Positions 8,739 to 17,579 of a stretch of 64,000 nt of DNA are shown piece after piece. The notes beneath the pieces are model-generated. The model worked only from the letters and a program-made list of their open reading frames with translations, did no database searches and had not been told where the DNA came from. Both the position numbers and the translations under genes were made by a program. The stretch's first letter is position 1; every line of letters starts with the position of its first letter. This stretch comes from Methylophilus rhizosphaerae (GTDB lineage Bacteria; Pseudomonadota; Gammaproteobacteria; Burkholderiales; Methylophilaceae): the NCBI RefSeq assembly GCF_900100975.1, contig NZ_FNFX01000005.1:1-64000 (forward strand), read 5' to 3'.

Positions 8739-8831
8739 AGATATTCTCCAGAAAATAAAGGGTGGATACCAGACAAAGGCCAGCAGGCCAGCCAGGTATT
8801 TCACGGTTGCGTCATCGCCGGGGCTGGCCTG

Positions 8832-9134
8832 CTACTTTTTCAGGTGGCCGTCATGCGTGTCACCGTTCACCGGATTTCCGGGTGTTTTCTCACGGTTGGG
8901 CAAGCCTTCTGCCGGCACTTCGGGCGGGATAACCACGCCGCGCTCATCCGGCGTTCGCGGCGGGACATTCACACTATCGGAATCGATATGGCAAGAGGGC
9001 TTTTGCGACGCTACAGAATCATCGCAGGGGGGAACTGCATTATTGACCGGCGGTTTTTTCGCCGGGGGCGCTGCCCAGGCAGTTGCCGTGCTACTCCCCA
9101 GCATGACCAACAGCAGGAAAATCAGTATTCTCAT
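8832..9134 (-). CDS. Small secreted Pro-rich protein
   Basis: 100 residues with a signal peptide (about 1-23, ending AWAAPP) and a Pro-rich, probably disordered mature part containing two cysteines (PPCDDSV and KPSCHID). AAGGAG precedes the ATG at 9134. ATTCCTACA occurs about 100 bases upstream in the gene's direction. No known domain. The SDR gene follows about 90 bases downstream on the same strand. Confidence 0.6.
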   Translation of the reverse strand: MRILIFLLLVMLGSSTATAWAAPPAKKPPVNNAVPPCDDSVASQKPSCHIDSDSVNVPPRTPDERGVVIPPEVPAEGLPNREKTPGNPVNGDTHDGHLKK

Positions 9135-9233
9135 CTGTCTACTCCTTGAAAAAAGTACATAGATATCGTTGGCTACCCTTTGAATTCTAGGGTGCCGGGC
9201 AGGCACCCAGCATCGGCCCGCCACTGATTTGCA

Positions 9234-9242
9234 TGTAGGAAT
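9234..9242 (-). promoter_or_regulatory. ATTCCTACA motif before secreted-protein/SDR operon
   Basis: An exact ATTCCTACA reads toward the gene starting at 9134, about 100 bases upstream. It belongs to a set of eight similar sites near 7.12, 7.78, 9.24, 14.66, 14.76, 16.95, 17.01 and 47.78 kb. The 9135-9443 interval otherwise holds a short hairpin at 9190-9208 and no gene. Confidence 0.4.
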
Positions 9243-9443
9243 GCGCGATTGCAAGCGCAACCTCGGGTGGAACAGGCATGGTTGCCGGAACATTCCATCG
9301 CGCGGCCAGCCAGCGCTTGCTTTGTCAGAGAGGTCTGACAAGACAATCAGTGCCTGACCTATGCCGGAAACAATGCATCATTTTTACACTGGCCTTTTTG
9401 AGCTTGCGCGCTCTGACCACTGAAGCACCGGCAGGAGATTTCC

Positions 9444-10724
9444 ATGGAGTATTACTCAACTGACAATATGCAGCCTGGCAGTATGCCAGCTGAGTATGCA
9501 TGGCCGCTGGGAGCGGTGGAGGAGCGAAGCAGCACCCTAAGAGCACACGCCATCCTGAACCGCTTGTTTCAGGGGTTTCCGGATGCATTTGCCATTCGGC
9601 TGTGGAATGGCGGCATACTGTCTGTAGGTGAAGGCGCGCCTGCGTTTACCTTCTGCCTGGAACAGGCACCGCTATTGCGTGACATGGGCTTGTTCATCGA
9701 CCCCATGCGCCTGGTAGAAGCCTATATTGGCGGAGAGGTGCAGATCCTGGGGGATTTCAATGCCGCCATGCGCCTGCTTTATCACTTTGAGTCATTAGCG
9801 CTCTCCCTGCACGAAAAGCTGGGCATGGTATTCCGTGCCCTCATGCTGGCGGAACAGGATGATGACCTGCCGGCCTACCCGGAAAACGCTACGCCGCCCC
9901 AATCCACCTACCCCGCCACGACACTCAACTATGAAGCGCCTGCCGGTTTCTACCGTCTGTGGCTGGGCAAGCACATGTTGCATGCCTGTGCTTATTTTGG
10001 CGATGCCCGGCAGGATCTGGCGCAAGCGCAACACAACCAGTTGGACCTGGTATGCCTCAAGCTGCACCTGCAGCACGGGGACCATCTGCTGGATATAGGG
10101 GGCTGGGGAGAGTTCGCCTGCTGGGCCGCCCGGCATTACGGCGCGTTGGTGCATAGCCTCACATCAAGCCCGGCACAATATGCTGACGCCGTGGCAGAAG
10201 TCAAACGGCAGCGGCTGGAAAAACAGGTCCGCATCACGCTGGGAGACTATCGCGAATTGCAGGACATTCCCTGTTACGACAAAGTGGCCAATACCGCCAT
10301 CCCTAGCCATGTGGGTCGGCAACACCTGCCTGCCTATCTTGCAAAAATGTACAACGTACTCAAGCCCGGCGGCCTGCTGCTGCATCACGGCGTCACCAGC
10401 GAAAGCCCGGGTTGGCAACACGAAATCTCTACCGCGCTCATTAATCAGCAGGTATTTCCCGATGGCGAGTTAGCGACATTACCCCAGCTGCAGCAAGCCA
10501 TGCAGACTGCAAAATTCGAGATACTGAGTGTTGAAGGTTTGCGTCGTCACCAGGCGCTGACCTTGCACCGCTGGCTAGAGAACCTGGAACAACATCATTC
10601 ACAAGTGACTGCGCTGGCAGGTGAGCGCACCTACCGCCTCTGGCGCTTGTGTATGGCCGCTTGCGCGATACAATTCGAGCAAGGGGTGACCGGCATCCAT
10701 CAAATGCTTGTCGCGCGTCACTAA
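9444..10724 (+). CDS. Cyclopropane-fatty-acyl-phospholipid synthase-like methyltransferase (divergent)
   Basis: 426 residues with the two-part layout of CFA synthases: an N-terminal lipid-binding part (about 1-150) and a SAM-dependent methyltransferase (about 170-400). The SAM motif is [14 protein letters not shown] instead of the usual LDIGCGWGG. HACAYF and LLHHGVT keep the Cys and His that hold bicarbonate in the E. coli enzyme, but the usual EHVG is SHVG, losing the key Glu, and the C-terminal Tyr pair is WRL. It may therefore modify lipids by another reaction or be inactive. CAGGAGATTT precedes the ATG. The gene overlaps none and is followed by a lipoprotein gene. Confidence 0.8.
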   Translation: MEYYSTDNMQPGSMPAEYAWPLGAVEERSSTLRAHAILNRLFQGFPDAFAIRLWNGGILSVGEGAPAFTFCLEQAPLLRDMGLFIDPMRLVEAYIGGEVQILGDFNAAMRLLYHFESLALSLHEKLGMVFRALMLAEQDDDLPAYPENATPPQSTYPATTLNYEAPAGFYRLWLGKHMLHACAYFGDARQDLAQAQHNQLDLVCLKLHLQHGDHLLDIGGWGEFACWAARHYGALVHSLTSSPAQYADAVAEVKRQRLEKQVRITLGDYRELQDIPCYDKVANTAIPSHVGRQHLPAYLAKMYNVLKPGGLLLHHGVTSESPGWQHEISTALINQQVFPDGELATLPQLQQAMQTAKFEILSVEGLRRHQALTLHRWLENLEQHHSQVTALAGERTYRLWRLCMAACAIQFEQGVTGIHQMLVARH

Positions 10725-10761
10725 CATGGTCACTTTTATTGCTGCAAAGGAGTCACGCGTG

Positions 10762-12102
10762 ATGTCAATAAAGCCACGTCCGAACATCCACTTCCCGCTC
10801 ATTCTCGCCACGGCATTGCTTGCCCTCAGTAGCTGTTCGCAGCCAGCAAAACTGCCGGAAGCCGCCGGCATAGGCCCTGACCCGGATTTATCCTCCTATA
10901 ATCCGGGCTGGATACCGACGGTGAAAGTGGCAAAAGCCGTGGGATGGCCGGAAGGCAAAAAACCGCTATCAGCCCCCGGCACCAATGTAGTCGCGTTTGC
11001 CGAAGACCTGCATCATCCGCGCTGGCTGTATGAATTACCCAACGGCGATATCCTGGTGGCAGAAACCAACCACCATGAGAAACAGGAAGGGTTTAGCCTC
11101 AAAGGCTGGATTGCCAGCAAATTCATGAAAGACGGCGGCGCCAGCGCAGAAAGCATGAACCAGATCACCTTGTTGCGTGATACGGATGGTGACGGCGTCG
11201 CCGACGAACGGCATCTGTTTCTCAGCAATCTCCACTCGCCCTTTGGCATGGCACTGGTCGGCGATACGTTTTATGTCGCCAACGCGGATGCCCTGCTGAA
11301 ATTCCCTTACCAGCAGGGGCAGACCGAAATCACCGCCGAAGGCACCAAAGTGACTGACCTGCCGGCAGAGCGCAATCATCACTGGACCAAAAATATCCTG
11401 CCCAATAAAGATGGCAGCAAAATTTATGTCACGGTCGGCTCCAACAGCAATGTCGGTGAAAATGGCATGGAAACTGAAAAAGAACGTGCAGCTATCTGGG
11501 AGGTGGAGCCGGCTTCCGGCAAACATAGCATCTATGCTTCCGGCCTGCGCAATCCCAACGGCATGGCATGGGAGCCTGATAGCGGTGATTTGTGGGTGGT
11601 GGTGAATGAACGTGATGAGCTCGGCAGCGATCTGGTGCCGGACTATATGACCTCGGTATCAGAAGGTGCATTTTATGGCTGGCCTTACAGCTATTACGGA
11701 CAGCACGTGGATAATCGCATCCAGCCACAGCGGCCCGACCTGGTGGCCAAAGCCATCCCGCCGGATTATGCGCTGGGGTCGCATACCGCTTCCCTGGGCC
11801 TGGCGGCGGCCAGGGGCAACAACCTGCCGGCACAATTCAAGAATGGCATGTTTGTCGGCCAGCACGGCTCATGGAACCGTATTCCCTATAGTGGTTACAA
11901 GGTCATTTTTGTGCCGTTTGAAAGTGGCAAACCCACCGGCAAACCGATTGATGTGCTGACCGAATTCCTCAATGTCAACGGCGAAGCGCAAGGCCGCCCG
12001 GTCGGCGTGCTGGTGGACAAGCGGGGACATTTACTGGTCGCAGATGATGTTGGCAACGTCATCTGGAACGTCAAGGGAGGCGATAAGACTGCCAGCAATT
12101 AA
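10762..12102 (+). CDS. Sorbosone dehydrogenase-like (PQQ-type beta-propeller) lipoprotein
   Basis: 446 residues with a lipoprotein signal (LLALSSC). The mature part is a beta-propeller of the soluble glucose/sorbosone dehydrogenase group: [55 protein letters not shown] and GQHGSWNR are family hallmarks. Such proteins bind PQQ and oxidise sugars or are uncharacterised; location is the periplasmic face of a membrane. AAAGGAG before 10762 fixes the start. It lies 37 bases after the CFA-like gene, so the two are probably cotranscribed. Confidence 0.83.
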   Translation: MSIKPRPNIHFPLILATALLALSSCSQPAKLPEAAGIGPDPDLSSYNPGWIPTVKVAKAVGWPEGKKPLSAPGTNVVAFAEDLHHPRWLYELPNGDILVAETNHHEKQEGFSLKGWIASKFMKDGGASAESMNQITLLRDTDGDGVADERHLFLSNLHSPFGMALVGDTFYVANADALLKFPYQQGQTEITAEGTKVTDLPAERNHHWTKNILPNKDGSKIYVTVGSNSNVGENGMETEKERAAIWEVEPASGKHSIYASGLRNPNGMAWEPDSGDLWVVVNERDELGSDLVPDYMTSVSEGAFYGWPYSYYGQHVDNRIQPQRPDLVAKAIPPDYALGSHTASLGLAAARGNNLPAQFKNGMFVGQHGSWNRIPYSGYKVIFVPFESGKPTGKPIDVLTEFLNVNGEAQGRPVGVLVDKRGHLLVADDVGNVIWNVKGGDKTASN

Positions 12103-12113
12103 TGGTGTGTTGA

Positions 12114-13169
12114 ATGCCTGCCGCAGATAACCATGCCACACGAGGAAAACTGCACTATATCCAGGATGCGACGCCCGGTTTCAGCCGACAGTGGCATCGC
12201 GGAAAATTCCGCTACCTGGATGCCCAGGGCCAGCCAGTGAAAGAAAGGCAGCAACTGAAGCGTATTGAAGCATTATCCATACCGCCCGCCTGGCAATCGG
12301 TATGGATATGCACCAGCGCCCAAGGTCACTTGCAGGCAACTGGCCGGGACAGCAAAGGCCGCAAACAGTACCTCTATCACCCGGCATGGCGGAAATTGCG
12401 TGAAGCAAAGAAATACGCACATATGATCGCATTTGGCCTGCAATTACCGCGCATCCGTCAACAGGTAGAAAGCGACCTGTCCAGCCCGGGGTTAAGCAGG
12501 CAAAAAGTATTGGCCATGCTGATTGATTTACTGGAAAACACCCTGATCCGGATTGGTAATGATGAATATACAAAAACCAACCAGTCGTTTGGGCTGACGA
12601 CTTTGCGTCATCGCCATGTCGATATTCAAGGCAGCACCGTGATATTTCATTTCCGCGGCAAAAGCGGGGTAGAACATGCACTGACGTTACGTGATCGCCG
12701 GATGGCCCGCCTGATCCGCCACCTGCAGGAGTTGCCAGGCCAGGCGCTTTTCCAGTACGTGGATGAGCAAGGCCAGCGCCACGCCATCGGTTCCGCGGAT
12801 GTGAATGACTATTTGCAGCAAATCACGCAAGGCAATTACACGGCAAAAGATTTCCGTACCTGGTTCGGTAGCCTGCACACCCTGCTGGCATTGAGTGAGT
12901 GCCCACCATGTGGTAACACAGCCGAAGCCAAAAAGAATATTGTGGCAGCGGTGCGTATCGCGGCAACCAGGCTGGGCAACACCCCGGCGATCTGCCGTAA
13001 TAGCTATGTACATCCCCTGATTCTTGACCATTATTTGTCAGGAAGCTGTTTCGTACCCTTGACACATACAGAGGACCAGAAGAGCGCCGGACTCAGCACG
13101 GCGGAACAATATATGTTGAACCTGTTGCAGCGCAGCAATAAGCACAGGCAACCTGAGCGTGAGGCATGA
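12114..13169 (+). CDS. DNA topoisomerase IB (poxvirus-like)
   Basis: 351 residues. The N-terminal beta domain (about 10-90) and the catalytic domain follow the viral/bacterial topoisomerase IB pattern. Key segments are YHPAWRKLREAKKYAHM, NTLIRIGNDEYTKTNQSFGL, FHFRGKSG, TAKDFRTWFGS and CRNSYVHPLIL, whose Tyr is the expected nucleophile. It relaxes supercoils by nicking one strand. It starts 11 bases after the sorbosone-like gene stop and slightly overlaps the next open frame, suggesting one operon. Confidence 0.93.
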   Translation: MPAADNHATRGKLHYIQDATPGFSRQWHRGKFRYLDAQGQPVKERQQLKRIEALSIPPAWQSVWICTSAQGHLQATGRDSKGRKQYLYHPAWRKLREAKKYAHMIAFGLQLPRIRQQVESDLSSPGLSRQKVLAMLIDLLENTLIRIGNDEYTKTNQSFGLTTLRHRHVDIQGSTVIFHFRGKSGVEHALTLRDRRMARLIRHLQELPGQALFQYVDEQGQRHAIGSADVNDYLQQITQGNYTAKDFRTWFGSLHTLLALSECPPCGNTAEAKKNIVAAVRIAATRLGNTPAICRNSYVHPLILDHYLSGSCFVPLTHTEDQKSAGLSTAEQYMLNLLQRSNKHRQPEREA

Positions 13170-13242
13170 CATACTTCAGATGAAGCCGGTAATACCAGAA
13201 GTGTTACCGGCCCTCCTGAACTCAACTGGAGACGGACAAGAA

Positions 13243-13863
13243 ATGATCAATACCTTATTAATCTATGGCCATGAATTAAGCCATTGCGCCTTGCGCGACC
13301 TGATGCAGGCCGATAGCACGCTGCACCTGGCAAAGGAGGCGGCAGATATTAGTGTGGCCATCCCCACGCTACGCGAGCAGGTATTCGACGTGGTCATACT
13401 GGATATTTCGGCACCCGAAAAAAATGGCCTGGAAACGTTCTGCGACCTGAAACAGGCCATCCCGCACCTTCCTATCCTGATTATTAATGGCAGTGAGCAC
13501 GCAGGCCGCATGGCCAACTTTACCCGCCTGGGCTGCCAGGGCTATTTGTCTTACACCACCAGCAGTGAGCAAGTCATTCCTGCAATTAAATCCATTGCGC
13601 GCGGCGAGCCTTATGTGAGGCCGCAACCTGCTGCACCAGCCGCCCCGTGGCCCACGCCCCTGCCACATGACCGTTTGTCCCTGCGTGAGCTACAGGTATT
13701 TTTCAAACTGGTCAAAGGACAAACCGTGAATTCGGTGGCCGAAGAACTGTCGATTGCCCCTGGTTCGGTCAGCGTATTCCGCTCAAAAATCCTCAAGAAA
13801 ATGAATGTGCATAACAATGCCGCACTGATTCATTATGCACTGACACATCACCTTATCCAGTAA
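13243..13863 (+). CDS. LuxR/NarL-type response regulator
   Basis: 206 residues with a receiver domain (about 1-120; phosphoacceptor Asp in VVILDIS; switch segment LIING) and a C-terminal LuxR helix-turn-helix (about 145-206; LSLRELQVFFKLVKGQTVN, VAEELSIAPGSVSVFRSKIL). No sensor kinase is nearby. The ATG at 13243 is preferred because it begins the receiver fold and a GGAG lies upstream; an earlier GTG at 13159 would overlap the topoisomerase gene. A role in the surrounding stress genes is plausible but unproved. Confidence 0.87.
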   Translation: MINTLLIYGHELSHCALRDLMQADSTLHLAKEAADISVAIPTLREQVFDVVILDISAPEKNGLETFCDLKQAIPHLPILIINGSEHAGRMANFTRLGCQGYLSYTTSSEQVIPAIKSIARGEPYVRPQPAAPAAPWPTPLPHDRLSLRELQVFFKLVKGQTVNSVAEELSIAPGSVSVFRSKILKKMNVHNNAALIHYALTHHLIQ

Positions 13864-13910
13864 GCATTACCGGCAAAGACTGGCTTGGCCAGTCCCCTCG
13901 TGATGGCCTA

Positions 13911-14519
13911 TTAAAAGGTTTTCTTCACGGTAAATTGCAATTGCTCAATCGCTTCCCATGAAATCAGTGAACCGATGAGAATCACGGCAAATCCCAGGCC
14001 AGCGGTACAGACAATTGCCAGCGTCAGCGACCCCACCGCCCCGCGTTCACGGATACCGAAAATATATTTCACGCCGCGATACACCAGCGCAATAGAAATC
14101 AGTACGGCCACACCATGAATCACCACATTAAAGCTCAGGCTGGGCACCAGGTAAAAAAACGAGGTCAACCATAACGGTGTCGTGGCAATAGACATCATCA
14201 GCAGCGAGTCACGGAATCCCGGTTTGACATTGACCATTTCGGCCAGGTTTTGTGTAATCCAGGCCATAATCAGGATCACCCCGACTTGCAGGAACAGCAA
14301 CTCGGCGCTAATGATCAGCAAACGGTTGCCGGGCAGGTTATCCATGAATAATTTCGGATAGTTGTGATAAAGCCTGAAATACATCATGAGGCAAGGAATA
14401 AGTGACAGTGGCAAGACATAAAACAGCAGCAACCGCAGGGCGCTGGGTTTTTCTGCCGTGAGTAATTTGGCTTCTGTGCTTCTGGGTGTGACGTAATAAA
14501 ACAATCGAATGGGATTCAT
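13911..14519 (-). CDS. Yip1-domain membrane protein
   Basis: 202 residues with about five hydrophobic segments (about 28-48, 65-85, 105-125, 130-148, 165-185) in the Yip1 family arrangement. Bacterial members are inner-membrane proteins of unknown role. AGGAGGT precedes the ATG. The gene converges on the LuxR regulator and is divergent from mscS. CTTCCTACA is found about 145 bases upstream. Confidence 0.8.
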   Translation of the reverse strand: MNPIRLFYYVTPRSTEAKLLTAEKPSALRLLLFYVLPLSLIPCLMMYFRLYHNYPKLFMDNLPGNRLLIISAELLFLQVGVILIMAWITQNLAEMVNVKPGFRDSLLMMSIATTPLWLTSFFYLVPSLSFNVVIHGVAVLISIALVYRGVKYIFGIRERGAVGSLTLAIVCTAGLGFAVILIGSLISWEAIEQLQFTVKKTF

Positions 14520-14535
14520 GATGACCTCCTGGTGC

Positions 14536-14572
14536 GGTGCAACTAATGTTGCAACTCATTGTTGCAACCCAT
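14536..14572. repeat. Triple tandem repeat GTTGCAAC in Yip1/mscS intergenic region
   Basis: Three copies of a 12-13 bp unit begin at 14536, 14548 and 14561; the cores are GGTGCAAC, GTTGCAAC and GTTGCAAC. GTTGCAAC is itself palindromic, so the array could bind a protein cooperatively. It lies within 55 bases upstream of the Yip1 gene start. Confidence 0.45.
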
Positions 14573-14751
14573 GTTTCCGGCAGGCCTCACTATGGGAATC
14601 TGCCCAGTCGCCATTATGCGGTCTCCCCTGCGGCCCATCATTCGGCGGTATCTGATTCACGTGTAGGAAGAATCACCTTTTACCCGCCGCAGATTCCCAC
14701 AAACGCCCCTCTCCCCAGAATTTGCGCGGTCACTGACAGGGAAATCAGTGG

Positions 14752-14760
14752 ATTCCTACA
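14752..14760 (+). promoter_or_regulatory. ATTCCTACA motif before mscS
   Basis: Exact ATTCCTACA, preceded by GG, 68 bases before the mscS start and in its direction. A reverse-oriented copy (TGTAGGAAG, 14662-14670) serves the divergent Yip1 gene. Both fit the window-wide motif set. Confidence 0.4.
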
Positions 14761-14827
14761 GCCTCATCATACTGCCCTGCTTAAAATCAATGGCTCAATA
14801 ACGCCTATCAATATAAAGGAGAGTCAG

Positions 14828-15964
14828 ATGCCGGACTGGCTGGCTGCGCAGACATTGCTTGGAATCCCGCTATATGAATGGTTGTATGCCGCCCTCATTT
14901 CTGCGGTCATTTACCTGGTGCTGTACAATCTCTGGCAGATCAGCATCAAAAAACTATCCGGCATTGCACAACGCACCGCCACCCGGCTGGATGATGTCGT
15001 GCTGGAGGTGCTGCAAGGCACGCACCAACTGACCATTCTGCTGCTTTCCCTCCTGTTCGGCCTGCATGTGCTGGAACTTCCCCTTAAATGGGAAACCCGT
15101 TTGGATCATGTCTCGTTTATTGTGATCGGCATTCAGGTGGCAGTGTGGCTGAACAGGGGCGTGGGTATCTGGGCCCGTGACCATATCGCCGCCATCAATG
15201 GCCCGACGCCCGCGGTCAATCCTGTCATTACCTCGGTACTGTCCTGGATTTTCCGTATCGCGATCTGGTCTGTCCTGCTGTTAACCATCCTGGCCAATGT
15301 GGGCATCAATATCACGGCCTTCGTCGCCAGCCTGGGAGTAGGCGGTGTCGCGGTGGCGCTGGCTGTACAGAATATTCTCGGCGACCTGTTTGCCTCGCTG
15401 GCCATTGGCCTGGACAAGCCGTTCGAAGTGGGCGATTTTATTGTATTTGGCGAGGTCGCCGGTGCGATTGAACGCGTGGGCCTGAAAACGACGCGTATCC
15501 GCAGTATCAGTGGTGAACAGATTATCTGCAGCAATACCGAGTTGCTAAAAAATACCATACACAACTACAAGCGTATGGAGGAGCGCCGCGTGGTGTTTAA
15601 CTTCAATGTCAATTACGCCACGCCGCCCGACATGATTGCGCAGATTCCGGGCATTGTGCGTCAAGCGATTGAATCCTTCGACAACACGCGGTTTGACCGT
15701 TCTCATTTCAAGGAATTTGGTGCCAGCGCACTGGTGTTCGAAACCGTTTATTTCATTACCACGACGGACTTCAACCTGTTTATGGATATCCAGCAGGCAG
15801 TCAACCTTTACCTCATGAAAGAATTCCATGCACATAAGGTCTTGTTTGCCTTTAATACCATGACACTGAATGTCCCTGATCTACAACCTGACAATAGCCA
15901 TACCGGGCTTAACGGTAGTTCTGGCGAGTCGACGACAGGCAAACGACAGCAAGCCAAGCATTAA
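14828..15964 (+). CDS. MscS-family mechanosensitive channel
   Basis: 378 residues. Several N-terminal membrane spans (about 12-35, 68-88, 98-115, 140-165) lead to the pore-lining helix and MscS core GVGGVAVALAVQNILGDLF followed by GLDKPFEVGDFIVFGEVAG; the C-terminal cytoplasmic domain follows. It releases solutes when membrane tension rises. AAAGGAGAG precedes the ATG at 14828; the open frame extends upstream but without a matching ribosome site. It sits in an osmotic/envelope stress neighbourhood. Confidence 0.9.
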   Translation: MPDWLAAQTLLGIPLYEWLYAALISAVIYLVLYNLWQISIKKLSGIAQRTATRLDDVVLEVLQGTHQLTILLLSLLFGLHVLELPLKWETRLDHVSFIVIGIQVAVWLNRGVGIWARDHIAAINGPTPAVNPVITSVLSWIFRIAIWSVLLLTILANVGINITAFVASLGVGGVAVALAVQNILGDLFASLAIGLDKPFEVGDFIVFGEVAGAIERVGLKTTRIRSISGEQIICSNTELLKNTIHNYKRMEERRVVFNFNVNYATPPDMIAQIPGIVRQAIESFDNTRFDRSHFKEFGASALVFETVYFITTTDFNLFMDIQQAVNLYLMKEFHAHKVLFAFNTMTLNVPDLQPDNSHTGLNGSSGESTTGKRQQAKH

Positions 15965-16081
15965 CCCTCACACGCAGATAAAGTAATTCTGACAAGGTTT
16001 TACGACCTGTCCGATGCCACGCTTTTCCGCCACGCACTATACTGGAACTGCGATTTAATCATCAACTTTCAGGAGAACGAC

Positions 16082-16546
16082 ATGGCAGACAATGACGATA
16101 TCATTTCCACCTTAAATGACTTGATTGAAGTCTCAAAAGACGGGGAGGAAGGTTTCCGCAGTTCAGCGGAAAATGTAGACGATCCCCGCCTGAAAGAATT
16201 TTTCCTGCGCCGCTCGCAGGAAGTGGGCGCCAGCGTACGCGAGCTACAAGACCTGGTACGTTCCCTGGGGGGTGAACCGGCAGCTTCCAGCTCGATTGGT
16301 GGCGCCCTGCACAGGCGCTGGATTGATATCAAAACCGCCTTTACCAGGAACGATACAGTGGCGGTATTGAACGAGACGGAACGCGGTGAGGATGTCGCGT
16401 TGAACGCCTATCGTAAAGCGGCAGAGCAGGACTTGCCTACCCATGTCAGGTTTGTGGTGGTACGCCAGCTGGAAGGTGCCAAACGCAATCATGACCAGGT
16501 AAAACAATTACGTAACGCTTTTCGCGCCGAGGCAGCCATACATTAA
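16082..16546 (+). CDS. PA2169-family four-helix protein (DUF2383)
   Basis: 154 residues, helical throughout, ferritin-like: STLNDLIEVSKDGEEGFRSSAE at the start (helix 1), FFLRRSQEVGASVRELQDLV (helix 2), NETERGEDVALNAYRKAAEQ (helix 3) and the last helix near 125-150. These match the DUF2383/PA2169 family found near stress genes; function unknown. CAGGAGAACGAC precedes the ATG. A strong terminator follows. Confidence 0.85.
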   Translation: MADNDDIISTLNDLIEVSKDGEEGFRSSAENVDDPRLKEFFLRRSQEVGASVRELQDLVRSLGGEPAASSSIGGALHRRWIDIKTAFTRNDTVAVLNETERGEDVALNAYRKAAEQDLPTHVRFVVVRQLEGAKRNHDQVKQLRNAFRAEAAIH

Positions 16547-16557
16547 ATCATACGCAC

Positions 16558-16588
16558 AAAAAAAGCCCCTCAGCCTGAGGGGCTTTTT
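16558..16588. terminator. Bidirectional intrinsic terminator
   Basis: AAAAAAGCCCCTCAG and CTGAGGGGCTTTTTT pair around a very short loop. It separates the convergent DUF2383 and DUF2171 genes and has A/T tracts on both sides. Confidence 0.85.
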
Positions 16589-16597
16589 TATGCCTGG

Positions 16598-16858
16598 TTA
16601 ATGCCTGGCTGCCGTGACCTGGCAAGCCGCCTCATCGGCTCCCCAGTCCTCTTTCACTTGCGATAACGTACGGTTAACCTTTACACGGCCGCCTTCGGTA
16701 GAGATCACCCAACTTAGCGGAATATAGTGATGCGTGCCGGAAGCATCTTTTTTCAGCTTGATCACATCCGGGCCGACCAGATGGTCAACTTCGGCAAACT
16801 GTTCTGCCCCGGTGGTAATCACTGGCATATCATTTTTAATTTCCTTGGCATCAATCAT
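16598..16858 (-). CDS. DUF2171-family protein
   Basis: 86 residues. GAEQFAEVDHLVGPDVIKL and HHYIPLSWVISTEGGRVKVN are characteristic of DUF2171, a short PRC-barrel-like family. Role unknown, often next to stress genes. The start at 16858 follows GGAGAG; longer in-frame extensions upstream lack a ribosome site. ATTCCTACA lies about 90 bases upstream. Confidence 0.78.
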   Translation of the reverse strand: MIDAKEIKNDMPVITTGAEQFAEVDHLVGPDVIKLKKDASGTHHYIPLSWVISTEGGRVKVNRTLSQVKEDWGADEAACQVTAARH

Positions 16859-16944
16859 TGCGTGCTCTCCATGAAAATAGTTAGAAGTAGTGTCATTGTG
16901 CAAGCTCGCCAGGTTCCACACTAGGCAGTGCTGGCTGAATCCGG

Positions 16945-16953
16945 TGTAGGAAT
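16945..16953 (-). promoter_or_regulatory. ATTCCTACA motif before DUF2171 gene
   Basis: Exact ATTCCTACA, preceded by GG, about 90 bases upstream of the start at 16858 and in its direction. The divergent small gene at 17128 has ATATCCTACG at 17007-17016, also in its own direction. Confidence 0.4.
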
Positions 16954-17127
16954 CCATAACCGTGCCCGGACTTGCCAACAAGATTGACTGACAGAAAAAT
17001 CGTTAAATATCCTACGGTATTGGCTAGCAGGATTGGCCTAAGATAGACTCATACAGATAAGCCCATAGGCTGGCAGCAGCCATTGGCCGTTGCCCAATGA
17101 TTTATTCGGACGTGAGGAGGAGATGTA

Positions 17128-17325
17128 ATGGCCCTATTTTATGTCAGTGCCAGCAAACCAAAAGCAGACCTGCCGTTCTGGACTTCCAGCGTCATCGCGC
17201 AAGATATGGAAGAAGGCTACCGGATTGGCAAAGCACGTTTCGAAGCGGAGAATCCGGATCTGGATAGTGCGGATTACACCATTGTGGCCACTGGTGACCC
17301 GATAGAGCAATCCCTTGCGCCCTGA
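17128..17325 (+). CDS. Small hypothetical protein
   Basis: 65 residues, soluble, acidic, no signal or membrane segment. GAGGAGGAG before the ATG is a strong ribosome site, which supports a real gene. I recognise no family. It is divergent from the DUF2171 gene and shares its motif-bearing promoter region. Confidence 0.6.
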   Translation: MALFYVSASKPKADLPFWTSSVIAQDMEEGYRIGKARFEAENPDLDSADYTIVATGDPIEQSLAP

Positions 17326-17445
17326 ATGGCAGACTCACCTTGCAAACGGCACCAGGGAAAACATGAGAGAAACCCATCCGCGCCACATACAGGGATGGAA
17401 AAAAAGCGCTGCTTTTAACCGCTTCAAGCAGGCGTTAGAAACAAC

Positions 17446-17468
17446 AAACCCGGCACGTGGCCGGGTTT
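17446..17468. terminator. Intrinsic terminator between small gene and pqqA
   Basis: AAACCCGGC and GCCGGGTTT form a 9-bp stem with a 5-base loop. In the minus direction it lies 40 bases after the pqqA stop and is followed by TTTGTTGTTT-like sequence; in the plus direction it can end the gene at 17325. Confidence 0.7.
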
Positions 17469-17507
17469 ATCTTGATGCAAATGAAGATAATACAAGTGAA
17501 GCGTGAA

Positions 17508-17579
17508 TTATTTATTCATCACGTACATGGTTACTTCAAAACCGAAACGCATTTCAGTCGCAGCTGGTTTAGTCCACAT
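17508..17579 (-). CDS. pqqA: PqqA, precursor peptide of pyrroloquinoline quinone
   Basis: A 23-codon gene on the minus strand. The peptide begins [15 protein letters not shown] and continues VTMYVMNK; Glu15 and Tyr19 form the conserved E-x3-Y pair that PqqE cross-links to build PQQ. AAGGAG seven bases before the ATG is a strong ribosome site. No pqqBCDE genes follow, so this is a free-standing copy; the enzymes must lie elsewhere. PQQ is the cofactor needed by XoxF at 60.7-62.6 kb and perhaps by the sorbosone-like protein. Confidence 0.93.
   Translation of the reverse strand: MWTKPAATEMRFGFEVTMYVMNK

Noticed and set aside
7851..9149. 432-codon plus-strand open frame
   Set aside because: It is antisense to the SDR and small secreted genes, both of which have good ribosome sites and family motifs.
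17315..17506. 63-codon open frame on the plus strand after the small gene at 17128
   Set aside because: It has no ribosome site and runs straight through a strong terminator stem at 17446-17468, which better explains the sequence.
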